Part shown: positions 1 to 7,856 of the stretch, piece by piece | How positions within the stretch are numbered: the first letter of the stretch is position 1 | Layout of the letters: each line of letters opens with the position of its first letter | DNA from: an uncultured bacterium | Lineage (GTDB): Bacteria > Pseudomonadota > Alphaproteobacteria > Rhodospirillales > Rhodospirillaceae | Length of the DNA stretch: 64,000 nt | Assembly: GCA_903888485.1 (NCBI GenBank) | Contig: CAISTS010000088.1 | Coordinates: forward strand, 21,836 to 85,835 | Direction: 5' to 3' | Notes under the pieces: model-generated | Seen by the model: only the letters and a program-made list of their open reading frames with translations | Told to the model about the DNA's origin: nothing | Databases searched by the model: none | Program-made: the position numbers and the translations under genes

Positions 1-114
1 GTTTAAGCGCGCGACCCGAGGGGCCAGAGCAGTAACGAAGAAGGGCTGCTAGGATCACGCCTGTTCGCTGCGGGGCGCGATCTTCCAAGAGAAATGGTGT
101 TTCATTTATCCTGG

Positions 115-137
115 GCCCTGGGGACAAGCCCCAGGGC
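115..137. terminator. GC-rich hairpin downstream of the alpha/beta hydrolase
   Basis: A perfect 9-bp stem (GCCCTGGGG / CCCCAGGGC) with a 5-nt loop lies 17 bp beyond the stop codon of the minus-strand hydrolase gene. No clear U-tract follows on either strand, so it could be a weak terminator or an mRNA-stabilising 3' hairpin. Positions 1-114 hold no gene that I can support. Confidence 0.35.
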
Positions 138-153
138 GACGGCAAAGTATTGT

Positions 154-852
154 TCAGCTCAGCCAATACCTGAACAAAGCCGTCGTCGCGTAGGGACGCT
201 CGAGCGGCGACAGGTGGCCACAGTCCTCGATGAGGACCATTTTCGCCTGCGGCATGCGCGCGGCCATTTCGTCCTGCACCTTGGGCGGACACAGCAGGTC
301 CTGCCGCCCGGCGAGGATCAGCGTGGGGATGCGGATGGCTTCGAGGTCGGGGCGGCCGTCTTTGCGGCCCATGATGGCTTCCTGCTGACGCTTGAAGGCC
401 TGCTGGCCGACACGCTCGGCCATCTCCTTCACCACATCGGCGACGGTGGGGTCCTCCAGGCGCGAGGGATGCACCAGGTTGGGCAACAGGCGGTCGGTGA
501 CGCCCTTGAAGGTGCCGATGTCGGCCAGCTTGATCAGGTCGAGGCGGGTCTTACGTTGCTCTTCGGTATCGGCGCGCGCGTTCGTGTTGACCAAAGCTAA
601 ACGTTCCACGCGCTCGGGCGCCTGGCGCATGATCTCCTGGGCGGTGTAGCCGCCCAGCGACAGGCCGGCCAAGGCAAAGGTCGCCGGCGCGGCCGCGAGT
701 ACCCGCTCGGCCATGGCCGAAATGGAATTGTCCGCGGTGAGATTCATCACCTGCACATCGACCAAATCCTTCAAATTCTCGGTCTGGTGGCGCCACAGGG
801 CATCGTCGCAGAGGAGGCCCGGCAGAAGGATCAAGTGCTTGGGACGGGTCAT
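154..852 (-). CDS. alpha/beta-fold hydrolase
   Basis: A 232-residue soluble alpha/beta hydrolase. The order of elements is typical: an N-terminal strand and oxyanion region (LILLPGLLCD, about residues 7-16), the nucleophile elbow G-L-S-L-G-G (about residues 63-68, Ser nucleophile), an acid in GRQDLLCPP near residue 185, and the catalytic His in CGHLSPLE near residue 213. The length suits a small esterase or lipase-like member with little or no cap domain. It is transcribed alone, divergently from the DEAD-box helicase gene. The substrate cannot be read from sequence; enol-lactonase-like and pimeloyl-ester-type hydrolases share this layout. Fold certain, substrate unknown. Confidence 0.85.
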   Translation of the reverse strand: MTRPKHLILLPGLLCDDALWRHQTENLKDLVDVQVMNLTADNSISAMAERVLAAAPATFALAGLSLGGYTAQEIMRQAPERVERLALVNTNARADTEEQRKTRLDLIKLADIGTFKGVTDRLLPNLVHPSRLEDPTVADVVKEMAERVGQQAFKRQQEAIMGRKDGRPDLEAIRIPTLILAGRQDLLCPPKVQDEMAARMPQAKMVLIEDCGHLSPLERPYATTALFRYWLS

Positions 853-946
853 ACTTTTGCACCTTTAGACATGTCGGCCGGGCAAACCCCGGGCCTAAGT
901 TGTAGGAAATGCAAGGAAATTAAGGATTTACCGGCGGTTTCGGGCG

Positions 947-974
947 TTGACACATGCAAACTAACACCTATTAT
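947..974 (+). promoter_or_regulatory. sigma-70-type promoter for the DEAD-box helicase gene
   Basis: A consensus -35 box TTGACA (947-952) is followed, after 16 nt, by TATTAT (969-974). Transcription would start near 981 and give an untranslated leader of about 85 nt before the ATG at 1068. Long leaders are common for cold-inducible helicase mRNAs, but no cold-shock element can be shown here. Confidence 0.7.
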
Positions 975-1067
975 CCCGCGCCGTGAACCGCTCGCCGGCT
1001 GCCCCGCTATTTTGGCGGATGAAATCATGTAGCCCGAACCTGTGCGACGGAAGTTTTTCCGAGACCA

Positions 1068-2792
1068 ATGGAATTCGCAGACCTCGGCTTATCGCCGGAC
1101 ACCCTCAAAGCAGTAACTGACGCCGGGTATTTGACGCCGACGCCAATCCAGGCGCAGGCCATACCCGTGGTCTTGATGGGCCGTGACGTTTTGGGCGTGG
1201 CCCAGACCGGCACCGGCAAGACCGCCGCCTTTACCGTGCCAATGATCGACATCCTCGCCGATGGCCGTTCGAAGGCGCGCATGCCGCGCTCGCTGATCCT
1301 TGCGCCGACGCGTGAGTTGGCCGCGCAGATCTCCGAGAGCTTCGTCAAATACGGCAAGTACCACCCGCTCTCCATGGCCCTGCTCATCGGCGGTGAATCC
1401 TTCACCGACCAGGAGAAGGCGCTGGACCGCGGCGTCGACGTGCTGATCGCCACGCCGGGGCGCCTCCTCGACCTTTATGAACGCGGCCGAATCCTGCTCA
1501 ATGACGCCAAGATCCTGGTGATCGACGAAGCCGACCGTATGTTGGATATGGGTTTCATCCCCGACGTCGAGCGTATCGTCGGCCTCCTGCCCAAGATGCG
1601 CCAGACCTTGTTCTTCTCGGCCACCATGGACAAGGAAATCAGGAAGCTCGCCGACCAATTCCTGATGAACCCCAAAGAGATCGCCGTCACCGCCGCCGCC
1701 ACCGCCGCCAAGACCATCGAGCAAGGCATGGTGACCGTGAAGACGCTCGACAAGCGCGAAGCGCTGCGGCGCCTTTTGCGCGGCAAGGGCGTGAACAACG
1801 CCTTCATCTTCTGCAATCGCAAGAAGGACGTCGATATCCTGTTCAAGTCGCTGGAGAAGCACGGCTTCAACGTCGTCGGCCTGCACGGCGACATGCCGCA
1901 GTCCAAGCGCAACGAGATGCTCGCCAAATTCAAGGCCGGCGAAGCCGAACTCTTGGTCTGCTCCGACGTCGCGGCGCGCGGCCTCGACATCTCCGACGTG
2001 AGCCACGTGATCAATTTCGACGTGCCCGTGAACGCCGAGGACTACATCCACCGCATTGGCCGCACGGGCCGCGCCGGTAAAACCGGCCACGCCTATACCA
2101 TCGCGACGCCCAGCGACACGCGCCTGTTGGCCGCCGTCGAGAAGATGCTTAAAGGGCCGATCCCGCCGCTGGATATCCCCGAGCTCGCCGAGCTGACCGT
2201 TTCCGCCGACGCTTCCGATGAAGGCGCGCGCGATGGCGGCCGTGGAAAACGCGGCCGTCCGGAACGCGGACGCCCTGAACGCGGACGGGGTCGCGGCCGT
2301 GAGCGCGGACCCGACCGCGAGCGCCCGGCGAAAACCGAAGAAGTCCCGGCGCCGGTGCAAGCTGCCGAACCGGAAGCCGTACAGCCGATTGTCATTGCTG
2401 AAGCACCCGAGCCGCTGCAGGAAACCGTCGTCGAAAACCTCGATGAGGTCCGCGAGCGCAAAGGCCGCGATCGTGAACGCGGCCGCGGCCGTCAAGACCG
2501 GAACAGCGATGCCCGCGGCGCTGAGGATCGCGCCCGCAAGACCCGCCGCAATCCGCACGGTATCGCGGAAATGGATATCGCCGACAACGTGCTAGCCTTT
2601 GGCGGCTTCACGCCGGCCTTCCTGCTGGTCGATCCCTACGGCGGCAAGGGCGCGCCGCCCATGCGCGCCGTCGAGGATGATGCCGAACTGCCGGACGAAG
2701 AAACCGCACCCGTTGAAACGGCGGACGCCGCTCCCGAGTCCGAACCGGCCGATCACGCGCCGGAGCCGCCGGCGAGTTCATCGGCGGCCTAG
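1068..2792 (+). CDS. DEAD-box ATP-dependent RNA helicase, RhlE-like
   Basis: A 574-residue protein with a complete DEAD-box core: a Q motif (PTPIQ, residues 24-28), motif I AQTGTGKT (45-52), PTRELA (80-85), motif II DEAD (153-156), motif III SAT (184-186), motif V ARGLDI and motif VI HRIGRTGRAG near residue 330. It would unwind structured RNA, for example in ribosome assembly, mRNA turnover or cold adaptation. The core ends near residue 375. The remaining 200 residues are low complexity: first an Arg/Gly/Glu-rich stretch (repeated RGRPERGR-like units) that probably binds RNA, then an acidic Pro/Ala/Glu tail. It ends 11 bp from the convergent NTF2-like gene. RhlE family is the best fit; exact orthology is unproven. 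Confidence 0.93.
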   Translation: MEFADLGLSPDTLKAVTDAGYLTPTPIQAQAIPVVLMGRDVLGVAQTGTGKTAAFTVPMIDILADGRSKARMPRSLILAPTRELAAQISESFVKYGKYHPLSMALLIGGESFTDQEKALDRGVDVLIATPGRLLDLYERGRILLNDAKILVIDEADRMLDMGFIPDVERIVGLLPKMRQTLFFSATMDKEIRKLADQFLMNPKEIAVTAAATAAKTIEQGMVTVKTLDKREALRRLLRGKGVNNAFIFCNRKKDVDILFKSLEKHGFNVVGLHGDMPQSKRNEMLAKFKAGEAELLVCSDVAARGLDISDVSHVINFDVPVNAEDYIHRIGRTGRAGKTGHAYTIATPSDTRLLAAVEKMLKGPIPPLDIPELAELTVSADASDEGARDGGRGKRGRPERGRPERGRGRGRERGPDRERPAKTEEVPAPVQAAEPEAVQPIVIAEAPEPLQETVVENLDEVRERKGRDRERGRGRQDRNSDARGAEDRARKTRRNPHGIAEMDIADNVLAFGGFTPAFLLVDPYGGKGAPPMRAVEDDAELPDEETAPVETADAAPESEPADHAPEPPASSSAA

Positions 2793-2803
2793 TTCATCGC
2801 GCG

Positions 2804-3229
2804 CTAGTTCATCGACGGCGGTGCCCCGTCGTCTTCCTCGTCAATCGCACGCGGATCGATATTCACCGGGCCCGCCTGGTGATGGACCATCACCCATAAA
2901 CTGCCAGCGCGCACAAAGACGTTCGTCGCCGTCAGAAATTCCTTCTGTCCGCGCTCTCCAGCGAGCTCTTCGATGCACGTGACCACAGCGAGATCGCCGT
3001 AGAGCGTGGCGTGCTCGGCACGGCTGCGGATGCGCGGCGCGCCGGCATTCGTCAGGATCGAGCGCCAGCTCGCCATGACCTCGGCGCGGCCACGCAAGGG
3101 CTGCCAGCCCGGATGCGTGCAGCTCACCGGCTTGTCCTTGGCCCAGATGCGGTCCATGGCGGCAAGATCACGGCCGGCGAAGGCGGCATAGAAGGCGCTG
3201 CTCGCGAACAGGACGGCCTGTTCAGACAT
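2804..3229 (-). CDS. NTF2-like / SnoaL-like domain protein
   Basis: A 141-residue single-domain protein with the sequence pattern of the NTF2-like superfamily: an N-terminal helix (ASSAFYAAFAGRDLAAMDRIW), the characteristic CTHPGWQPLRGRAEVMASW segment, and closing strands ending in WVMVHHQAGP. Members are ketosteroid-isomerase-fold proteins acting as isomerases, cyclases, or association and protein-protein domains. The CTHPGW...G-R-xx-V-xxSW pattern is common in uncharacterised bacterial DUF4440/SnoaL_3 proteins. The ATG at 3229 has an AGGGA ribosome site 6 nt upstream. It is convergent with the helicase gene and divergent from the carboxylesterase gene. No pathway can be assigned. Confidence 0.8.
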   Translation of the reverse strand: MSEQAVLFASSAFYAAFAGRDLAAMDRIWAKDKPVSCTHPGWQPLRGRAEVMASWRSILTNAGAPRIRSRAEHATLYGDLAVVTCIEELAGERGQKEFLTATNVFVRAGSLWVMVHHQAGPVNIDPRAIDEEDDGAPPSMN

Positions 3230-3284
3230 GCGGAATCCCTGTATCCAAAAAGTCTGGGACCTACGTTATGCGATTGAGGGAAAA

Positions 3285-3989
3285 ATGGCCACGATCGATG
3301 CCTTGAAAGGCCCGACGCTGATGCCCGCGTCTAACAAGCCCGCCACGTCCGCGGTGGTGCTGCTGCACGGCTACGGCTCCAACGGCGACGATCTCATCGG
3401 CCTTGCGCCCTACTTCGCTCGTGTCCTGCCAGACACAGCGTTCTACGCACCCCATGCGCCGCAGCCGCTGGAAGGCGGCTTCATGGGTGGGTTCCAATGG
3501 TTCAGCCTGGCCACTTACGATCCCGACATGATGCGCCGCGACCCAAATCGCATGGCGGACACATTCAAGTCGTTCCGCGAAGGCACCGGTGCCTCGGCCA
3601 TGAAGCTGAATTCCTATCTGGATCAGATCCTCGCCCATCACAGCTTGGAGCCTGGCAAGCTCGTGCTGCTCGGCTTCTCCCAAGGCACGATGATGTCGCT
3701 TCACGTCGGCCCGCGCCGCGAAAAACAGATCGCCGGCATCCTCGGCTACTCGGGCGCACTGACCGGCGCCGACGCGCTCGGGGCCGAGCTCAAAACGAAG
3801 CCGCCCGTGGCGCTCGTGCACGGCGATGCCGACGCGGTCGTCCCCTACCCCGCCATGGCGGCGGCAGAGCAAGCGCTGAAGGCCGTAGGCATTTCCGTTG
3901 AGACTCTCACCGTGCGCGGCCTGCAGCACGGCATCGACCCCGAAGGCGCGCAATTCGGCGCGGCGTTTTTGAAACGCGTGCTCGCCTAG
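3285..3989 (+). CDS. carboxylesterase / phospholipase family alpha/beta hydrolase
   Basis: A 234-residue protein of the short acyl-protein-thioesterase-like hydrolases (Abhydrolase_2 family). Visible elements are LLHGYGSNGDDL near residue 25 (oxyanion region), the nucleophile elbow GFSQGT near residue 128, VHGDADAVVPY with the catalytic Asp near residue 180, and HGI with the catalytic His near residue 217. It probably cleaves carboxyl esters or thioesters in the cytoplasm. I chose the ATG at 3285 over the upstream in-frame ATG at 3228. The upstream one overlaps the divergent gene start and adds 19 residues unlike the family, whereas 3285 is preceded by GAGGGA. The stop codon overlaps the convergent membrane-protein gene by 4 bp. 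Confidence 0.88.
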   Translation: MATIDALKGPTLMPASNKPATSAVVLLHGYGSNGDDLIGLAPYFARVLPDTAFYAPHAPQPLEGGFMGGFQWFSLATYDPDMMRRDPNRMADTFKSFREGTGASAMKLNSYLDQILAHHSLEPGKLVLLGFSQGTMMSLHVGPRREKQIAGILGYSGALTGADALGAELKTKPPVALVHGDADAVVPYPAMAAAEQALKAVGISVETLTVRGLQHGIDPEGAQFGAAFLKRVLA

Positions 3990-4402
3990 CGCAGATCCTC
4001 TTCCTCGTCGGTCTGCTTGGGGCGGTCGTCAGCCTCGGCGTCGAGCTTGCGGAATTTACCGGGCTCGTGACGCGCGCGTGACGCCAGGCGCGCGCGCTCC
4101 TTCTGCTTCTCCTTGCCGCGCAGCCAGAACAGCCCGCCCATAGCCGCAAAGCCAACCAGAATCCAGGGCACGAGCAGCGAGTAGGACATTTCCTGGTAGA
4201 TTTGCGCGCGCACCGAAGCGCGGCACTCGGGGCGCTCCTCGATGCAGGCTTCGCGCGCCCGCCGTTCGCCCGCCGAGAACAGGAATCCGGGCAGCGCCAT
4301 GCCGTTGGGCTTGAAGACTTGGGCCTGGGCGACCGGAACGCCGGCCATCAGCCACACCATCGCCGCGGCAAAAATCAGCCGGCAAAAGCGCTTAGCGTTC
4401 AT
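3986..4402 (-). CDS. small membrane protein with signal peptide, unknown function
   Basis: About 138 residues. The N-terminus is a signal peptide (positively charged start, hydrophobic core, cleavage likely at the Ala-Gln-Ala region near residue 28). A short extracytoplasmic part with two Cys (EACIEERPECRAS) follows. Then comes one transmembrane helix (SLLVPWILVGFAAMGGLFWL, about residues 74-93) and a highly charged Lys/Arg then Glu/Asp-rich cytoplasmic tail ending DEEEDLR. The two Cys are six residues apart and could form a disulfide in the periplasm. ATG 4402 sits 9 nt from GGGAG; a GTG at 4408 is also possible. It is not a family I recognise. Confidence 0.7.
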   Translation of the reverse strand: MNAKRFCRLIFAAAMVWLMAGVPVAQAQVFKPNGMALPGFLFSAGERRAREACIEERPECRASVRAQIYQEMSYSLLVPWILVGFAAMGGLFWLRGKEKQKERARLASRARHEPGKFRKLDAEADDRPKQTDEEEDLR

Positions 4403-4485
4403 TCTCACGCGGCTCCCATTTCAGATAGTAAGCACGATTGTACCAAAACTCCGGGTTACATAGTTGACTAAAAGCGCCTGGAATT

Positions 4486-4514
4486 CTGGACCTCGTCTGT
4501 CCGTTTGCTACAAT
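4486..4514 (+). promoter_or_regulatory. extended -10 promoter ahead of a short transcript
   Basis: TGCTACAAT (4506-4514) is an extended -10 with a perfect TACAAT-type hexamer. CTGGAC at 4486-4491 is a poor -35 at 17-nt spacing. Transcription would start near 4521. It lies within a 412-bp interval between the small membrane protein and the EF-G-like gene. Confidence 0.45.
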
Positions 4515-4569
4515 GCCACGACGAGCCGCCCCAAGAGCGGTCGTTAGTTCAAAAGCGGCAGGGACATTA

Positions 4570-4710
4570 ATGACGCAAGTCGCATTGTTCCATGATTACC
4601 GTTTCCAGGCCTTGCCCTGGATCCCTACTCGCGCAGCCGTATCACCTGAGGAGAATAACCCACCGGGCAATGACCGCACTTTCATAACGGCCGTGATCAC
4701 CGCGGCATAA
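4570..4710 (+). CDS. candidate 46-residue small protein (or non-coding RNA body)
   Basis: A short open frame from ATG 4570 (start MTQVALFHDYRFQALPW) to TAA at 4708-4710. It has a plausible ribosome site (CAGGGAC) 4-9 nt upstream. It is bracketed by an extended -10 promoter about 60 bp upstream and an intrinsic terminator 6 bp after the stop, so a discrete transcript of about 215 nt is likely. The peptide has no signal sequence or helix I can recognise. Whether the product is the peptide, a leader controlling the downstream EF-G-like gene, or a small RNA cannot be told from one sequence. Confidence 0.35.
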   Translation: MTQVALFHDYRFQALPWIPTRAAVSPEENNPPGNDRTFITAVITAA

Positions 4711-4716
4711 TACATG

Positions 4717-4737
4717 GGAGCCCGAGGGGCTCCTTTT
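4717..4737 (+). terminator. intrinsic terminator of the short transcript
   Basis: A 7-bp stem GGAGCCC / GGGCTCC with a 3-nt GAG loop is followed by TTTT. It lies 78 bp upstream of the EF-G-like start codon, so it separates the short unit from that gene or acts as an attenuator for it. Confidence 0.7.
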
Positions 4738-4814
4738 GTGTTTCCGGTGCACGGCGGCTGGTTTCCACCGCGAAGATCCCGCGGACCCGTTTTCATAAAT
4801 GAGGAGGAGACGCC

Positions 4815-6872
4815 ATGTCGGATGCGAACAACAAGACCCCCCCTACTGAAAAGGGCACACGCTGCATCGCCCTGGTCGGCCCGCAATCGAGCGGAAAGAC
4901 CACCCTGCTCGAGAGCATGTTACTCGCCGCGGGTGTTATCCAGAAAAAGGGGCGCGTCGGGAACGGCACGACGGTGGGCGACTCTAATCCCGAAGCGCGC
5001 AGCCGGCAGATGTCGACGCAAACCACGCCGGCACGGTTCTCCTATCTCGGCGACGATTGGGTTGTGCTGGATGCGCCAGGCGCCGTCGATCTGTCCCAAG
5101 ACGCCCGCCAGGCCATGCTGGTGGCCGACACGGTTGTTGTCGTCACCGATCCCGACGCCGACCGCATGTTGGCCCTGGGGCCCATCTTCCGCTTCCTCGA
5201 CGACCACAAGATTCCGCACATCCTGTTCATCAACAAGCTCGACACCACGAGCGGTCCGGTGCGCGAGCTGATCGGTGCGGCGCAGCGCCAGTCGGCGCGG
5301 CCGCTGGTGCTGCGGCACATTCCCCTGGTGCGCGCCAACAAGATCACCGGTTACGTCGATCTGGTGGCCGAGCGTGCGTACCACTACGAGCTCGACAAGC
5401 CATCGGAACGCATCCCCATCGAGAAATTCTCCGACGACAGTGTACCGGACGAACGCCGCGCGCTGCTCGAGAAGCTGTCCGACTTCGACGACGCGCTGCT
5501 CGAAAAGCTGCTGGAGGACATGATCCCCGACAAGAACGAGGTCTACCGCCAACTCACCAAGGACCTGCAGGAGGATCTCATCGTGCCGGTGCTGATCGGC
5601 GCGGCCGAGCATGAACATGGCGTGCGCCGCCTGATGAAGGCCATGCGCCACGAGGTGCCGTGCGCCGCCAAGACAGCCGATAGGCTCGGCATTCCCAACG
5701 AGCCGCTGGCCGCGCAGATCTACCGCGTCGAGTTCGCCCCCCATGTCGGTAAGCTGTCGTTGATCAGGGTGTGGCGCGGCACGCTGAAAGACGGCGATGC
5801 CCTCGCGGGCGTGCGCATCAGCAACATGCAAGACGGCGCCGAACCGAAACTTGCCAAGCAGCGCGTGCACAAGGTCGGCCCCGGTGACGTGGTGGCCATC
5901 TCGAAGCTCGAGGCTGGGCGCGCCGGCACCATTCTGCTGGCCGACCGCGCGGTGGAACCCGAGGAATGGGCGAGCTCGCCGCACCCCTTGTACACGGTCG
6001 CTGTTGTGGCCAAGGACCGCAAGGACGACGTCAAACTGGGCGAAGCCCTGCGCAAGATCTGTGAGGAAGACCCGTCCCTCACCCTGCACCACGTGGCCGA
6101 GACCGCCGAGATGCTGCTGCGCGGCCAAGGCGACATTCAGCTTCACATCGCGCTTGAGCGCGTACGGCGCAAATTCGACCTGGTGATCGAAACGCGCACG
6201 CCTCAGGTGCCCTACCGCGAGACCATCCGCAAGGCCGTGGTCCAGCATGCCCGCCACAAGCGACAGTCAGGCGGCCACGGCCAGTTCGCTGACATCAAAG
6301 TCGAGATCAAACCCCTGCCGCGCGGCGAAGGCTTCACCTTCACCGATGCGATTGTGGGCGGCGTGGTGCCGCGCAACTTCATCCCCGGCGTCGAAGCAGG
6401 CCTGCGCGACAACATCGTCCAGGGACCGTTGGGATTCCCGGTGGTGGACCTCAACGTCAAACTTTTCGACGGCCAGTACCACAGCGTTGACAGCTCAGAT
6501 CAGGCCTTCCGCACCGCGGCGCGTCTTGCTCTTACCGAAGGCCTGCCGCAGTGCGACCCGGTCCTGCTGGAGCCGATCTGCGAGGTGAACATCTATGTGC
6601 CTTCGGAGTTCACATCGAAGGTGCAGCGCGCGGTGACCCAACACCGTGTCCAGATCCTGGGCTTCAATGCCCGCGAAGGCTGGGACGGCTGGGAAGTGAT
6701 AAAGGTGAACATGCCCGAGTCCGAGATGCAGACGTTGATCACTGAGATCCGCTCGATCTCGCAGGGCATCGGCACCTTCGAGCACAGGTTCAGCCACTAT
6801 CAGGAACTCAGCGGCCGCGATGCCGACAAGGTGACGCAGCAACGCAAACAGTACCTGAACGCCGCTCACTAG
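4815..6872 (+). CDS. elongation factor G-like GTPase with degenerate G3 motif
   Basis: A 685-residue protein with all five EF-G domains. The P-loop is GPQSSGKTT (residues 22-30) and the NKLD motif is present. Domain II, domain III and domain IV (GGHGQFADIKVEI, then GQYHSVDSSDQAF) follow, and the protein ends with a domain V. Canonical EF-G has DTPGH in the G3 motif; here it is D86-A-P-G-A90, so the catalytic His is Ala. The switch I region lacks the usual RGITI motif. It therefore looks like a paralogue (often annotated FusA2 or EF-G-like) rather than the housekeeping FusA, which normally sits with rpsL/rpsG/tuf; none of those are here. It could bind the ribosome with slow or no GTP hydrolysis. 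GAGGAG precedes the ATG. Confidence 0.9.
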   Translation: MSDANNKTPPTEKGTRCIALVGPQSSGKTTLLESMLLAAGVIQKKGRVGNGTTVGDSNPEARSRQMSTQTTPARFSYLGDDWVVLDAPGAVDLSQDARQAMLVADTVVVVTDPDADRMLALGPIFRFLDDHKIPHILFINKLDTTSGPVRELIGAAQRQSARPLVLRHIPLVRANKITGYVDLVAERAYHYELDKPSERIPIEKFSDDSVPDERRALLEKLSDFDDALLEKLLEDMIPDKNEVYRQLTKDLQEDLIVPVLIGAAEHEHGVRRLMKAMRHEVPCAAKTADRLGIPNEPLAAQIYRVEFAPHVGKLSLIRVWRGTLKDGDALAGVRISNMQDGAEPKLAKQRVHKVGPGDVVAISKLEAGRAGTILLADRAVEPEEWASSPHPLYTVAVVAKDRKDDVKLGEALRKICEEDPSLTLHHVAETAEMLLRGQGDIQLHIALERVRRKFDLVIETRTPQVPYRETIRKAVVQHARHKRQSGGHGQFADIKVEIKPLPRGEGFTFTDAIVGGVVPRNFIPGVEAGLRDNIVQGPLGFPVVDLNVKLFDGQYHSVDSSDQAFRTAARLALTEGLPQCDPVLLEPICEVNIYVPSEFTSKVQRAVTQHRVQILGFNAREGWDGWEVIKVNMPESEMQTLITEIRSISQGIGTFEHRFSHYQELSGRDADKVTQQRKQYLNAAH

Positions 6873-6889
6873 GAGAACTATTGCTGCTC

Positions 6890-6917
6890 CGGTAGATTGT
6901 CAGCGCGCAATCTGCCG
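6890..6917. other. stem-loop between the EF-G-like and EamA genes
   Basis: CGGTAGATTG and CAATCTGCCG form a 10-bp stem (one G-U pair) around an 8-nt loop, 17 bp after the EF-G-like stop. There is no U-tract. It spans an upstream ATG (6897) of the exporter frame, which supports the downstream start at 6927. Confidence 0.5.
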
Positions 6918-6926
6918 GAGCCGCCG

Positions 6927-7856
6927 ATGAACCGACCCATCAACCAGGCAATGACGCCCCTGCAATGGGCCGCTTTGCTTCTTCTGTCGGTGGTCTGGGG
7001 CGGCTCGTTCATCTTCAACGCCGTCGCGGTAAAGGAAATACCGCCGATCACCATGGTCGTGGTGCGCCTTCTGCTGGGCGCGGCACTGCTTTGGCTGTTT
7101 GCCGCTGCCACCGGCGTGAAGATGCCCAAGGATGCGCGCACCTGGGGCACTTTCGCCGTGATGGGCGCCTTCAACAATGCCGTGCCTTTTGCCCTCTTCG
7201 CCTGGAGCCAGACGCATATCACCGCCGGGCTGGCCTCGATCCTCAACGCCACCCAGCCGCTGTTCACGGTGGTGCTGGCCCACGCGCTGACCCGGGACGA
7301 GAAGATCACCGGTGGCAAGCTGCTGGGGGCCGTGGTGGGGCTGCTGGGCGTGGCGGCCATGATGGGCGCGGACGCGCTGTCGGGCGCATCCGCCAACGTC
7401 ATCGCCGAGCTGGCCTGCCTCGTCGCCACCGTGATGTACGCCTATACGGCCGTGTTCGCCCGCCGGTTCGCGGGCTTGGGCATCGCGCCCCTGGCCGTGG
7501 CCGTCGGGCAACTCACGACTGGCGGGCTCCTGGCCCTGCCCGTGGCGCTGATCGTCGACCAACCGTGGGCGCTGCCAATTCCAAGCCTCGCCGCCCTAGG
7601 CGCAATGGCCGGCCAGGCGCTGCTGTCGACCGCCCTCGCCTACGTCGTGTTCTTTGATCTGATTGCCAAGGCCGGGTCCACCAATGCGGGGCTTGTGACC
7701 TTCCTCAACCCCATCACGGCCATTGCCGTGGGGGCGCTTCTGCTGGACGAGCGGCTGGAGGCCGGCCATATCGCCGGCATGGTGGTGATCGCGCTGGGGT
7801 TGACGTTCATCGACGGCCGCCTGCCGGCGGCCCTACGCCGGGTTACATCCCGATAG
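6927..7856 (+). CDS. EamA/DMT-family drug-metabolite exporter
   Basis: A 309-residue inner-membrane protein with about ten hydrophobic helices arranged as two EamA repeats (about residues 10-135 and 150-300). Family signs are WGGSFIFNAVAVKEIPP in helix 1, the N-A-TQPLF segment of repeat 1, and FLNPITAIAVGALLLDERL in repeat 2. Members export amino acids, metabolites or drugs; the substrate cannot be predicted. The start at 6927 has GGAG 7 nt upstream; the ATG at 6897 lies in a stem-loop. The 3' end overlaps the convergent giant octapeptide gene by 14 bp. Confidence 0.88.
   Translation: MNRPINQAMTPLQWAALLLLSVVWGGSFIFNAVAVKEIPPITMVVVRLLLGAALLWLFAAATGVKMPKDARTWGTFAVMGAFNNAVPFALFAWSQTHITAGLASILNATQPLFTVVLAHALTRDEKITGGKLLGAVVGLLGVAAMMGADALSGASANVIAELACLVATVMYAYTAVFARRFAGLGIAPLAVAVGQLTTGGLLALPVALIVDQPWALPIPSLAALGAMAGQALLSTALAYVVFFDLIAKAGSTNAGLVTFLNPITAIAVGALLLDERLEAGHIAGMVVIALGLTFIDGRLPAALRRVTSR

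Noticed and set aside
1089..2558. 489-codon minus-strand frame opposite the DEAD-box helicase
   Set aside because: The helicase has every family motif in the right order on the plus strand; the opposite frame is a His/Asp/Gly-rich shadow typical of high-GC DNA.
4202..4471. Plus-strand frames opposite the small membrane protein
   Set aside because: They lack ribosome sites and membrane or domain features, whereas the minus-strand frame has a clear signal peptide and transmembrane helix.
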